Shown here: positions 1 to 9,505 of the stretch, piece by piece
Layout of the letters: every line of letters starts with the position of its first letter
Numbering within the stretch: the first letter of the stretch is position 1
Origin: Pedobacter ginsengisoli
Lineage (GTDB): Bacteria; Bacteroidota; Bacteroidia; Sphingobacteriales; Sphingobacteriaceae
Length of the DNA: 64,000 nucleotides
Reading direction: 5' to 3'
Assembly (NCBI RefSeq): GCF_002736205.1
Contig: NZ_CP024091.1
Span: forward strand, 2,725,555-2,789,554
Notes under the pieces: generated by a model
The model's database searches: none
What the model was told of the DNA's origin: nothing
The model's input: the letters and a program-made list of their open reading frames with translations, nothing else
Position numbers and translations under genes: made by a program

Positions 1-531
1 GACAAACTTAAAGAATTGATCGTAAAAGATTTTGATGAAATCAAAAATCATGACACTCAAATCAATACGTACGATGCTTGTTTCTTTTGTGCTGGTGTAA
101 GTTCTGTGGGTGAAGATGAAGCTTCATTTACGAAAAAAACATACGATTTTGTGATCTCATTTGCCGAAATCCTTAGCAATATCAGTCCCAAAATAACATT
201 CATTTATGTCTCAGGTAATCGCACAGATAGTACAGAACAGGGAAAAGTAATGTGGGCAAGAGTAAAAGGCCGCACGGAAAACGCTTTATTGAAACTCCCT
301 TTTAAAGCAGCATATAACTTTCGTCCGGGATTTATGAGGCCTGTAAAAGGACAAAAAAATGTCAGGTTTATTTACCGTGTGTTCGATGCTTTGTCGTTTT
401 TATGGTATTTGATTGTTCCTAATTGGATTTGTACAATGCGCGAAGTGGGGTTAGCTATGATTAATTGTGTTTCGAAAGGTTATAGTACACCTACTTTGGA
501 GGTAAAAGACATAAAATTACAGGCAAAGTAA
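1..531 (+). CDS. NAD(P)-binding epimerase/SDR-like protein, C-terminal part (5' end off window)
   Basis: The frame is open from the first base of the window to the TAA at 529-531, so the gene starts upstream and only about 176 C-terminal residues are visible. The visible part looks like an atypical short-chain dehydrogenase / NAD-dependent epimerase of the YbjT type. It has a hydrophobic strand ending in YVSG, then a WARVKGRTENAL helix, then a FRPGFMRP segment, which together resemble the catalytic-region layout of such proteins in Bacteroidota. The nucleotide-binding GxxGxxG motif is not in the window. A hydrophobic stretch (FLWYLIVPNWI) near the C-terminus may contact membrane or be buried. 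Substrate unknown. The gene converges on gdhA with a 44-base gap. Confidence 0.7.
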   Translation, partial: DKLKELIVKDFDEIKNHDTQINTYDACFFCAGVSSVGEDEASFTKKTYDFVISFAEILSNISPKITFIYVSGNRTDSTEQGKVMWARVKGRTENALLKLPFKAAYNFRPGFMRPVKGQKNVRFIYRVFDALSFLWYLIVPNWICTMREVGLAMINCVSKGYSTPTLEVKDIKLQAK

Positions 532-575
532 TAAACGATTCCTCGAATCCTCCTTTGCCTGTTCTCTAAATAGTT

Positions 576-1951
<1,376 letters not shown>

Positions 1952-2148
1952 TTAGACATTTAAAAATGTACTCAGCCTGGAAGTCGTAAGTAAGCGGAAA
2001 ATTCTTTATAGAAAAGTACAATCAAGATTGAATTCCTGAATGTGTTATAACATGCTGCAATTTCCTTTATTATTTGATTCCTCGATAAAAATATGTTTTT
2101 TTATTCTACTAACAAATAGTAAAACCCCAATTGAGGATAAATCAAAAA

Positions 2149-2177
2149 AAAGGGCTGTTCAATTTGAACAGCCCTTA
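2149..2177 (-). terminator. Rho-independent terminator after the SusC/SusD operon
   Basis: An 11-bp perfect inverted repeat (AGGGCTGTTCA / TGAACAGCCCT) with a 3-base loop lies 18 bases past the SusD stop codon. On the minus strand it is followed by a run of T (A-run at 2143-2150 on plus). The rest of the 279-base gap up to gdhA shows no gene. Confidence 0.8.
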
Positions 2178-2194
2178 TTAATTAGAGTGCGCTA

Positions 2195-4072
2195 TTAATA
2201 ACCTGGATTTTGCTTCAGTTCACTGTTTCTGTTGATCTCGTCACGACTAAATGGTCTAAAATAAATTTTATCTTCCCATTTGCGATTTTCCTGAGCGGTC
2301 TCTACAGTTGGCGTGTATGTATAATCATAAACCGAAGTATCGTAGTGATATGGCTCAGACATTGTTTTACCAGCTTTAAAAGTACCTGAAACCTTAATGT
2401 AAGTTGCTTTTCTACCTAATGTTTCTGGCGCTATCATCCACCTGCGGGTATCATGGTAGCGTTGTTCTTCATATACCATTTCAATTCTGCGCTCATGACG
2501 ATAAAGCTCTGTTAAAACTTCTTTTGAGCTACCGGTAATTGCTGGCATCCCTGCTCTGAAACGGATGCGATTTAACCACAATACAGCCGGAGCAAAATCA
2601 CCTAGCTCTATGCTGGCTTCAATATAATTCATTACCGCTTCAGTATATCTAAAAAATGGCCATGGTACAAATTGAGGCATAGAGGCATCTATGATATTAG
2701 GATCTGGATCTATAAATTTTTGTGTATAATATCCTGTCCAGCTTCCGTTCCAGTTTTCAATAGAACTACCTCTGGTATCAAGCCCTTTAAAGCGAATCTT
2801 TTTTCCATCCTCCATCAAATCATATTCACCTGTTTGTATCTGATTGGCAGGATCTACAGAACCAGAAACTTTACTCCTAGGCTTCCAACCGGCACCATCA
2901 TATAGAACAGTTGCATAGAAACGTGGATCACGATTCTCATAAGGAGCTGATTTTTGAACAGCATTAGTCCAACTGAATTTTGTTCCATCCGTCATCTCAT
3001 AATCATCAACAAGTAATCCTATTGGTGTATTCCCTGCCCAGTTGTGATACCCATTTGGTCCATTTGCTCGACCATAACGCAAGTCGCTACGGTCTATAAA
3101 ATATCTGGCAAAAATTAATTCAGAGGCAGCACCTATATCAATACCTGGAGCTTTACTACCACCGCCCATGGCTATGCTTTTATAATTGCTGGTTCCCTCG
3201 GCAGCGGATACTTTTGCGCTCAAATTTAACTTATATCCTGTTCCTGCATCCATTACTGCTTTTGCTGCATCTTGTGCGGCTTTCCAGCGTGCAGTACGAT
3301 CACCGGTCAAATAGCCTAAGTATTCTGGATTGCCATAGCCCGAAATAATTGTTGATTTTGCTTTTGCAGTTGGAACATCGTGTAGATCACTTGCAGCGTA
3401 TAACAAAACACGTGATTTTAAGGCTAAAGCAGCTAAAGAATTAGTTTGGCCTTTTAACATGGTTTTACCTTTTAAAAGATTAAAAGATTCATCGCAGTCT
3501 TTAACAATAAAGTTTACACACTCTTCATATGTAGCCCTCTTTACTTTAAAATCGTCATTCAAAGCATAGCTTTTGGTAATAAGTGGTACAGCGCCATAAT
3601 AACGCAACAACTGCTGATAGAAATACGCTCTTAAAAAATAAGCCTGACCTAACAACTGCGCTTTTACAGCTTCGTCAGTAATTGCATTGTCGGTAGCGGT
3701 TAACTTCTCTACTGTAATATTACAAGCTCTTATACGGTTATACATTTGATCATAACCCCAGGTAACGTGAACCCAGCCTAATGTTGTTGGATTTATTGTA
3801 CTTGCATTAACAAGATCAATTCCCCTGTTTGGGTGCGTAAAAAGTGACTCGTCCGAAACTGATGATAACATTTGCTCATCAAAACCTCCAACACTTAATC
3901 CGTTGTATATCTCCGTAACAAAAGCTTGCGCTAGTGCGGGATCTTTCCATACCAGATCAGCATTAATTGCAGTTGGCGGATCTACTGCAAGGAAATCCTT
4001 TTTACAACCTGTTCCGAACAGAGTTATAAGAGCGATGAAAAATATGTATGTAATTCTATTTATAGGTTTCAT
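2195..4072 (-). CDS. SusD/RagB-family outer-membrane nutrient-binding lipoprotein
   Basis: 625 residues. SusD-type lipoproteins sit on the outer leaflet of the outer membrane and act as the lid of the SusC channel, handing glycans or other ligands to it. The N-terminus is a lipoprotein signal with lipobox LFGTGC and lipidated Cys23. The body has the family pattern: a TPR-rich N-terminal half (AQLLGQAYFLRAYFYQQLLRYYGAVPL) and a C-terminal segment with WLNRIRFRAGMP and RHERRIEMVYEEQRYHDTRRW, typical of RagB/SusD. It follows SusC by 24 bases in one operon. No degradative enzyme lies beside the pair, so the substrate cannot be named. Confidence 0.93.
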   Translation of the reverse strand: MKPINRITYIFFIALITLFGTGCKKDFLAVDPPTAINADLVWKDPALAQAFVTEIYNGLSVGGFDEQMLSSVSDESLFTHPNRGIDLVNASTINPTTLGWVHVTWGYDQMYNRIRACNITVEKLTATDNAITDEAVKAQLLGQAYFLRAYFYQQLLRYYGAVPLITKSYALNDDFKVKRATYEECVNFIVKDCDESFNLLKGKTMLKGQTNSLAALALKSRVLLYAASDLHDVPTAKAKSTIISGYGNPEYLGYLTGDRTARWKAAQDAAKAVMDAGTGYKLNLSAKVSAAEGTSNYKSIAMGGGSKAPGIDIGAASELIFARYFIDRSDLRYGRANGPNGYHNWAGNTPIGLLVDDYEMTDGTKFSWTNAVQKSAPYENRDPRFYATVLYDGAGWKPRSKVSGSVDPANQIQTGEYDLMEDGKKIRFKGLDTRGSSIENWNGSWTGYYTQKFIDPDPNIIDASMPQFVPWPFFRYTEAVMNYIEASIELGDFAPAVLWLNRIRFRAGMPAITGSSKEVLTELYRHERRIEMVYEEQRYHDTRRWMIAPETLGRKATYIKVSGTFKAGKTMSEPYHYDTSVYDYTYTPTVETAQENRKWEDKIYFRPFSRDEINRNSELKQNPGY

Positions 4073-4096
4073 ATAAAATATTTTAATTCTTTGAAC

Positions 4097-7000
4097 TTAA
4101 AAAGTGGCTTTAATTCCTGTATTGATAACCCTTGCCTGTGGATAATATTGGGCACTGGAGTTTGTCGACTCAGGATCCCAAATTTTAATTTTATCCAGGG
4201 TTACAAGATTTAGCCCATTTACATATACCCTAAGCGCTGTTAGTCCTACTCTTTTTACCAATTCCGGAGCAAACGTATAGCCCAGCTCAACATTTTTTAA
4301 TCTTATATAGTTGTTGCTACGCATCCAATACGTATTACGTGCTGCATTATTAAAATCGGTATAATAGGTTTTACCACGGTTCGACAGTCTAGGAAACTCA
4401 CTACTAGGATTTTCAATGCTCCAACGGTTTTTGTATGACCATTCTAAGAAGTTACCAATATCACCAGATTCTGTTAATCCAACAATTTGTAAACCACCTG
4501 ATGCTCCTTGAATTAAAGCCGAAAGATCAAAACCTTTATAAGCTAGGTTTAGGTTAAAGCCTCCTGTAAAAGTAGGTATGTTGGTTTTATCCATTCTGAT
4601 TTGATCATCTCCATTGATTTTGCCATCGCCGTTTACATCCTGAAACTTCATGTCGCCTGGCAGTAATTTGCCAGTAAATGCACTGTAGTCAATTTTGTTA
4701 GCGTCAATTTCTGCCTGATCTCTAAAAACCCCATCATATTGATATACAAGTTCTGTTCCAGTAGGCATTCCTGTTGATCGTTGCCACGCTGGTGCACCAG
4801 GTGTTTCGTCCCAAAATATGATCTTGTTTTTAGAATATCCTCCGTTAACACTTACTCCGTAATTAAGCTCGCCTATATTATCATTGTAGCTCAGCTTAAA
4901 TTCGAAACCTTTGTTGTTTACTTTTCCAAGATTGACCGGAGGCAGTTTATCAGTAATACCCGAACTTCCAGGTATAGAGTTACCTCTTGCTATAAGAATT
5001 TTTGTACGCTTGTTATAAAAAGCATCAAATTCAAAACTCAATTTATTATCTAAAAATGATGCATCCAAACCTACGTTAGAGTTGTTAGCTACTTCCCAGC
5101 CAAAATCTAAATTGGGAACACGATTTTCAACTAAAGTCTGACTTAACTGATCATTAATTACATAATTTCCAAAGCCCATAGTGCTCAGGTATTGATACTC
5201 TGCAAGTGCATCTCCGAAATATGCCTCTGCTCCCATCTGGCCCCATGAAGCTCTTATTTTCAAATTGTTAATAAAGCGAACGTTATCTTTAAAGAAAGGT
5301 TCTTCAGATAATCTCCAACCCAATGATACCCCAGGAAAGAAACCGAAGCGTCTGTCTTCAGGGAAAATATAAGATCCATCGGCTCTCCATAAGAATTCAG
5401 CAAGATATTTCTCTTTGTAATTATAACCTACTCTTCCAAAATAACTCAAACGAGCTCTTTTATATAAGTTATTCGGATCACCCGGATTGCTTATCGATTG
5501 CTCTTTATCGCTACCAGCCAGCAATTCTTGCAAAGCAGTAGAAATAAAGTATCTTCTAAAGGCCGAAAAGCCATCATTGTCAACCTTTTCTCTGGTTACA
5601 CCAGCCATTAAACCAATAGTATGATCTCCTATTTTTTTATCATAATTAATCATCCCCATTAAGTTTGTAGCCAATTGTGCTCCGGCGGTTTCAGTTAAAC
5701 TAGGGTCAGTACGTTCAGAGCGTACCGAACCAGTTAGCACGGGCGTTACACCATCGGCTTCAAAGCTTTTCTTATCCCAATAATAAAGCGTCCAAGGTGT
5801 TTGCCATCTTTTTTGACGGCCTGCAAATTTATCGATAGAGGCAGTCCCGGTTACTTTCAAACCGTCAACCCATGGAATTCGGATTTCTACTTTACCGGTA
5901 GTTTGTAAATAATCTCTGCGATCTCTGTTATAACCTGTCAGATCGGTAGTTGTTACATATGGATTGTACCCGTATTCGATATCAGGTCCTGGTAAACCAT
6001 TAGGCCAAACCTCAATTTCAGTTGGTTTTCCGCGCATTAACATCCTAAATACATCAGATGCACTTACAGTTGGGAAATTACGAACTTCCTCTCTTCCGGT
6101 AACACCTAAAGTTGCGGTTACATACTTGTTGATATTTGCTTCAAGATTAATTCTTAGGTCGTACTGCTGATAGCCTGTAGCCGATTTTCTGTAATAACCA
6201 TCCTGATCAAGATAACCAAGGGAAACAAGATATTTTATATTCTCTCCACCCCCGTTTATCTGAAGGTTGTGTTTTTGTTGCGGCGACCAGTTTTTAAGTG
6301 TAGTATTAAACCAATCTGTATTCGGATATCTTAAAGGGTCTGAACCATCACGCAACTTCTGCATTTCATCAGGACGATAGGCAGCACTGATTGTACTGTT
6401 GTTATCTGTTCTTTTGTATGATCCTGTTTCCTTAAATGCCTGCCATGCAGCGCTCCACTGATCCTGAGGCAAGTCGGCACCAAATATGTTTAATTCGTTC
6501 AATATTTCTGCATACTGCGATGAATTTGACATTTTAGGAGTTCTGGTTGGCTGTTGCAAGCCATAACCATAATCATAAGATAATTGTGGTTTGCCTGATT
6601 TCCCTTGCTTAGTGGTTATAAGGATTACACCATTTGCCGCCCTTGAACCATAAATTGCTGCAGAAGCATCTTTTAAAACGGATACACTTTCTACATCATT
6701 CGGATTTAAACGCTCTAAACCACCTGCCCTGTTTGGCACCCCATCAATAACAATTAGGGCATTGTTATTTCCTAAGGAATTAACCCCACGTATGCGGATA
6801 GTTGAACCATCATAACCAGGTTCACCACTTGCCTGAACAGCGGTTACACCCGGCAAACGACCAGCCAATGAGTTAGAAAGGTTTACTGTTGGTGTTTTTG
6901 CCAGCTCTGCTCCTTTAACTGAAGTTACAGCACCCGAAACGACAGCTTTTTTCTGTGTTCCATAACCAACAACTACAATTTCTGATAGTGCCTGCGCACT

Positions 7001-7606
7001 TTCTACTAATTTAACATTAATTGTTCCCTGCTTATTAACCGGGATTTCCTGAGTCTGATATCCCATATAAGAGAATATCAATGTGCCATTTTCCGGCACT
7101 TTAATGCTGTACTTACCGGTTGCATCAGTGGTTGAACCTGCTGCACCATCTTTTAGTTTAACACTTACCCCGGGGATGCCCGTTCCGTTGGCATCAGTAA
7201 CCAGACCTTTCACCAAAATATCGGCAGCCCAAATGTTTTTTAGTCTTATCACTACCAGATTATCTTCCAATTCCTGAAACTCCAGATTAGTGTTTTTTAA
7301 AAGTAACATCAGGGCATCAGAAACAAATATCTGACTCTTTACCAGTGTAACATCTTTACTACCCGAAAGGTCATCTTCGCTATATAGAAGGCGGATATTT
7401 CCTTTCTTTTCAAGCACATTGAGTGCATCCTTTAGTTTGACTCTATGCAGCTCTAAATCAACTTTTGTACCCTGAGAGAAGGTGGAGGCCGATACTTGCA
7501 AACATAGGAGGAACGATGAAACAAAGATCCAGTTTAGCATCATTATTAGTTTTTTGTTGGGAAAGTTGGCACATAGAACTTTATTGCACAGTTCTTTTTT
7601 TTTCAT
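4097..7606 (-). CDS. SusC/RagA-family TonB-dependent transporter with STN domain
   Basis: 1169 residues, a TonB-dependent outer-membrane importer. Order of parts: an unusually long signal region (about 1-47), an STN signalling domain (about 53-125, beginning KVDLELHRVKLKDALNVLE), a carboxypeptidase-regulatory-like domain (about 130-210), a TonB-box-like EIVVVGYGTQKK, a plug (NSLAGRLPGVTAVQ, RIRGVNSLGNNNALIVIDG) and a 22-strand barrel ending in ATF. The STN domain is the part that, in this family, contacts a FecR anti-sigma factor, which fits the fecR and ECF sigma genes just upstream. It forms a SusCD pair with the next gene. Start at 7606 (MKKKELCNK) is plausible; an internal Met nearer the hydrophobic core (MMLNWIFV) is possible. 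Confidence 0.95.
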   Translation of the reverse strand: MKKKELCNKVLCANFPNKKLIMMLNWIFVSSFLLCLQVSASTFSQGTKVDLELHRVKLKDALNVLEKKGNIRLLYSEDDLSGSKDVTLVKSQIFVSDALMLLLKNTNLEFQELEDNLVVIRLKNIWAADILVKGLVTDANGTGIPGVSVKLKDGAAGSTTDATGKYSIKVPENGTLIFSYMGYQTQEIPVNKQGTINVKLVESAQALSEIVVVGYGTQKKAVVSGAVTSVKGAELAKTPTVNLSNSLAGRLPGVTAVQASGEPGYDGSTIRIRGVNSLGNNNALIVIDGVPNRAGGLERLNPNDVESVSVLKDASAAIYGSRAANGVILITTKQGKSGKPQLSYDYGYGLQQPTRTPKMSNSSQYAEILNELNIFGADLPQDQWSAAWQAFKETGSYKRTDNNSTISAAYRPDEMQKLRDGSDPLRYPNTDWFNTTLKNWSPQQKHNLQINGGGENIKYLVSLGYLDQDGYYRKSATGYQQYDLRINLEANINKYVTATLGVTGREEVRNFPTVSASDVFRMLMRGKPTEIEVWPNGLPGPDIEYGYNPYVTTTDLTGYNRDRRDYLQTTGKVEIRIPWVDGLKVTGTASIDKFAGRQKRWQTPWTLYYWDKKSFEADGVTPVLTGSVRSERTDPSLTETAGAQLATNLMGMINYDKKIGDHTIGLMAGVTREKVDNDGFSAFRRYFISTALQELLAGSDKEQSISNPGDPNNLYKRARLSYFGRVGYNYKEKYLAEFLWRADGSYIFPEDRRFGFFPGVSLGWRLSEEPFFKDNVRFINNLKIRASWGQMGAEAYFGDALAEYQYLSTMGFGNYVINDQLSQTLVENRVPNLDFGWEVANNSNVGLDASFLDNKLSFEFDAFYNKRTKILIARGNSIPGSSGITDKLPPVNLGKVNNKGFEFKLSYNDNIGELNYGVSVNGGYSKNKIIFWDETPGAPAWQRSTGMPTGTELVYQYDGVFRDQAEIDANKIDYSAFTGKLLPGDMKFQDVNGDGKINGDDQIRMDKTNIPTFTGGFNLNLAYKGFDLSALIQGASGGLQIVGLTESGDIGNFLEWSYKNRWSIENPSSEFPRLSNRGKTYYTDFNNAARNTYWMRSNNYIRLKNVELGYTFAPELVKRVGLTALRVYVNGLNLVTLDKIKIWDPESTNSSAQYYPQARVINTGIKATF

Positions 7607-7620
7607 AGATTTGTGAATTT

Positions 7621-7628
7621 CAAAGTTA
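7621..7628 (-). promoter_or_regulatory. Candidate -7 box (TAACTTTG) upstream of SusC
   Basis: On the minus strand TAACTTTG matches the Bacteroidota -7 consensus TAnnTTTG and ends 15 bases before the SusC start codon. No clear -33 TTTG is seen, as would fit use by an alternative (ECF) sigma factor or a weak site. Confidence 0.4.
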
Positions 7629-7640
7629 AAAATCTGTAAT

Positions 7641-7657
7641 AGTAGCTTTTAGCTACT
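7641..7657. repeat. Short perfect inverted repeat between fecR and SusC
   Basis: AGTAGCT-TTT-AGCTACT is a 7-bp perfect inverted repeat in the 105-base gap, directly upstream of the candidate SusC -7 box. It could be an operator or part of a weak attenuator. No T-run follows on the minus strand, so it is not a convincing terminator. Confidence 0.45.
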
Positions 7658-7711
7658 CATGAAGGTTTAGGGGGAGAGAAAATGTTAGCCGCATTTTAAC
7701 TCCCTTTTTTG

Positions 7712-8779
7712 TTAGTAAATGATCACGTCATGTTCTTTAAGTTTAAAGTTAAATGGTTTGATTAATTGCATTGCTTTCAGGGTTTCTTCAATTGTTTCAT
7801 TTTTAAACACCCCTGTAAAGCGATAAGATTTTGCTTTCTCTGCTTCAAAGTTGACCTTCACATTAAACCAGCGTTCAAGCTTTGGTTTCAGATCTTCCAG
7901 CGATTCATTCTGAAATACAAGCTGGCTATCACGCCATGAAGTTTCTTCGATATATTCATTCTCGCCAATACGAACCGGTACAATATGCTGAATTGTTAGT
8001 GTGATGTCTTTAGGAACATCTGGGGTACGTCCAGATTTAACATGAAGCACCTTTTTATCTTCTACCAGTGCAAACTTTTCAGAAGGACTTAATATAATCT
8101 TTTGCTCTGACCTATCATTTACGGAAAGTTCAATAGAACCACGGATCAACGTTGCTTCCGATTTTTTATCGATGGGATAAGCTTTAATATTAAATGCAGT
8201 TCCCAGAACTTTTACGCAAAGTTTATCTGTGCGTACAATAAACGGATGAGATTTGTGGTGGGCTACATCAAAAAAAGCCTCGCCTACCAGATAAACAATC
8301 CGCTTCTGTTTTTGATTAATGTCACTTTCATAAGAAAGCTTGCTATCAGAATTAAGCCAGACTAAAGTGCCATCAGGAAGCTTAATTTTTTTTCTGATAC
8401 CCTTGCCTGCAACTATCTCCGTATCAGGTGAAAATTTATGACCTCTGTTAAAATAAAAAACAGATACTGATACTACAACCAGCAATATCGCGGCAATTCC
8501 AATAAGACTTTTATATTTCCTGAAACCAACAATTTTATTTGTCTGTGGCTTCGGTTCAAACTCATCACGAAACTTCAGCGTATGTAGCAGATATGCCTGA
8601 TCTACATCGGGTATATCAGTTTGCTCATCTGAATTTAACCAAAGTTGTTCTAAAAATTCTTCGTAATAAACAGAATCGGGATACCTTGTTATGAGGTCAT
8701 TTAGCTCTTCAAGTTCGCTTTTTGTAGCTTCACCAGCTAATTTACGAGCTAACAATTCTATAATTCTGTTTTTATACAT
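7712..8779 (-). CDS. FecR-family anti-sigma factor
   Basis: 355 residues. It is an inner-membrane anti-sigma protein that holds the neighbouring ECF sigma factor until the STN domain of a loaded outer-membrane transporter signals through the periplasm. Seen: a cytoplasmic N-terminal part (about 1-85), one membrane helix (about 88-110, SLIGIAAILLVVVSVSVFYF), a FecR domain starting near DTEIVAGKGIRKKIKLPDGT, with LVGEAFFDVAHHKSHPFIVR and VKVLGTAFNIKAY as family hallmarks, and a C-terminal DUF4974-type domain (LKPKLERWFNVKVNFE ... FTGVFKNETIEETL). It lies between the sigma gene (97 bases upstream) and SusC (105 bases downstream), the usual order. Confidence 0.94.
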   Translation of the reverse strand: MYKNRIIELLARKLAGEATKSELEELNDLITRYPDSVYYEEFLEQLWLNSDEQTDIPDVDQAYLLHTLKFRDEFEPKPQTNKIVGFRKYKSLIGIAAILLVVVSVSVFYFNRGHKFSPDTEIVAGKGIRKKIKLPDGTLVWLNSDSKLSYESDINQKQKRIVYLVGEAFFDVAHHKSHPFIVRTDKLCVKVLGTAFNIKAYPIDKKSEATLIRGSIELSVNDRSEQKIILSPSEKFALVEDKKVLHVKSGRTPDVPKDITLTIQHIVPVRIGENEYIEETSWRDSQLVFQNESLEDLKPKLERWFNVKVNFEAEKAKSYRFTGVFKNETIEETLKAMQLIKPFNFKLKEHDVIIY

Positions 8780-8876
8780 ACAGATAGTCCAGGTAAGTTT
8801 ATATTGGTTTGTATGTATAGGACAATCCTTTTTAAGAAACTCCCTAGTCTTTTCTAAAAAAATAAAAGTTTTTTTT

Positions 8877-9443
8877 TTACATGAGGTTAAACTCAGCTTT
8901 TAAAACATTACTCATCTTTTTAATTGCTGTTACCAAATGGGCATCCACCGTTTTTGGAGAAATGTTTAAAATTGATGCTGTTTCTTTATAGCTTAACCCA
9001 TCTTCTTTTATTAACTTAAATACCAGTTTGCATTGAGAAGGGAGCTTTTCAGTTGCCACTTCGAGCTTTTTTTTCAGCTCATCATTAATCAATATTTGCT
9101 CCGGATTCAGGTTATCAAGAATAATCTCGAATTCAATATCATCAAGAGATACCCATTCCTGTTTAGAATGTTTGTTCAGGACATTTAATGATAAATTACG
9201 CGCAATAACAAAGGCATACACCTTAATATTTTTTATTTCTGTTAATTTTTCCCTGTCTCGCCAAAGGGTAATCATAACATCACTTGCCACTTCTTCTGCA
9301 AGTTCACGCGACTTTAACAAATAAAAGCAAAAACGATATAGAGAAGGAAATAATGATTTAAAGAGCTTCTCATATGCATTCTCATTATTATATAAAGCAA
9401 TATGACTTATCAGACTATTTAGGTCAGGTAAATGTTTAGGCAT
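8877..9443 (-). CDS. ECF-type RNA polymerase sigma-70 factor
   Basis: 188 residues. It is an alternative sigma factor of the type that pairs with FecR to drive a SusC/SusD operon. Region 2 is visible at about 24-95 (AYEKLFKSLFPSLYRFCFYLL, AEEVASDVMITLWRDREKL) and region 4 at about 130-180 (LPSQCKLVFKLIKEDGLSYKETASILNISPKTVDAHLVTAIKKM), with a helix-turn-helix. No additional domains. The start MPKHLPDL is preceded by a palindrome containing a TAnnTTTG box. Confidence 0.94.
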   Translation of the reverse strand: MPKHLPDLNSLISHIALYNNENAYEKLFKSLFPSLYRFCFYLLKSRELAEEVASDVMITLWRDREKLTEIKNIKVYAFVIARNLSLNVLNKHSKQEWVSLDDIEFEIILDNLNPEQILINDELKKKLEVATEKLPSQCKLVFKLIKEDGLSYKETASILNISPKTVDAHLVTAIKKMSNVLKAEFNLM

Positions 9444-9456
9444 AGGGGTTATATTT

Positions 9457-9482
9457 GATTAATTCAAATGTATGAATTAATC
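9457..9482 (-). promoter_or_regulatory. 10-bp inverted repeat enclosing a TACATTTG box upstream of the ECF sigma gene
   Basis: GATTAATTCA and TGAATTAATC form a perfect 10-bp inverted repeat with a 6-base spacer. On the minus strand the spacer and inner arm read TACATTTG (9465-9472), a match to the Bacteroidota -7 consensus, 21 bases before the sigma start codon. The arrangement suggests an operator overlapping the promoter; a weak transcript end for the preceding histidine kinase gene is the alternative. Confidence 0.45.
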
Positions 9483-9505
9483 AATGCCATCCAAATCTCT
9501 TTCTA

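Noticed and set aside
7641..7657. AGTAGCT/AGCTACT hairpin as a terminator of fecR
   Set aside because: Stem of only 7 bp, and no T-run follows on the minus strand.
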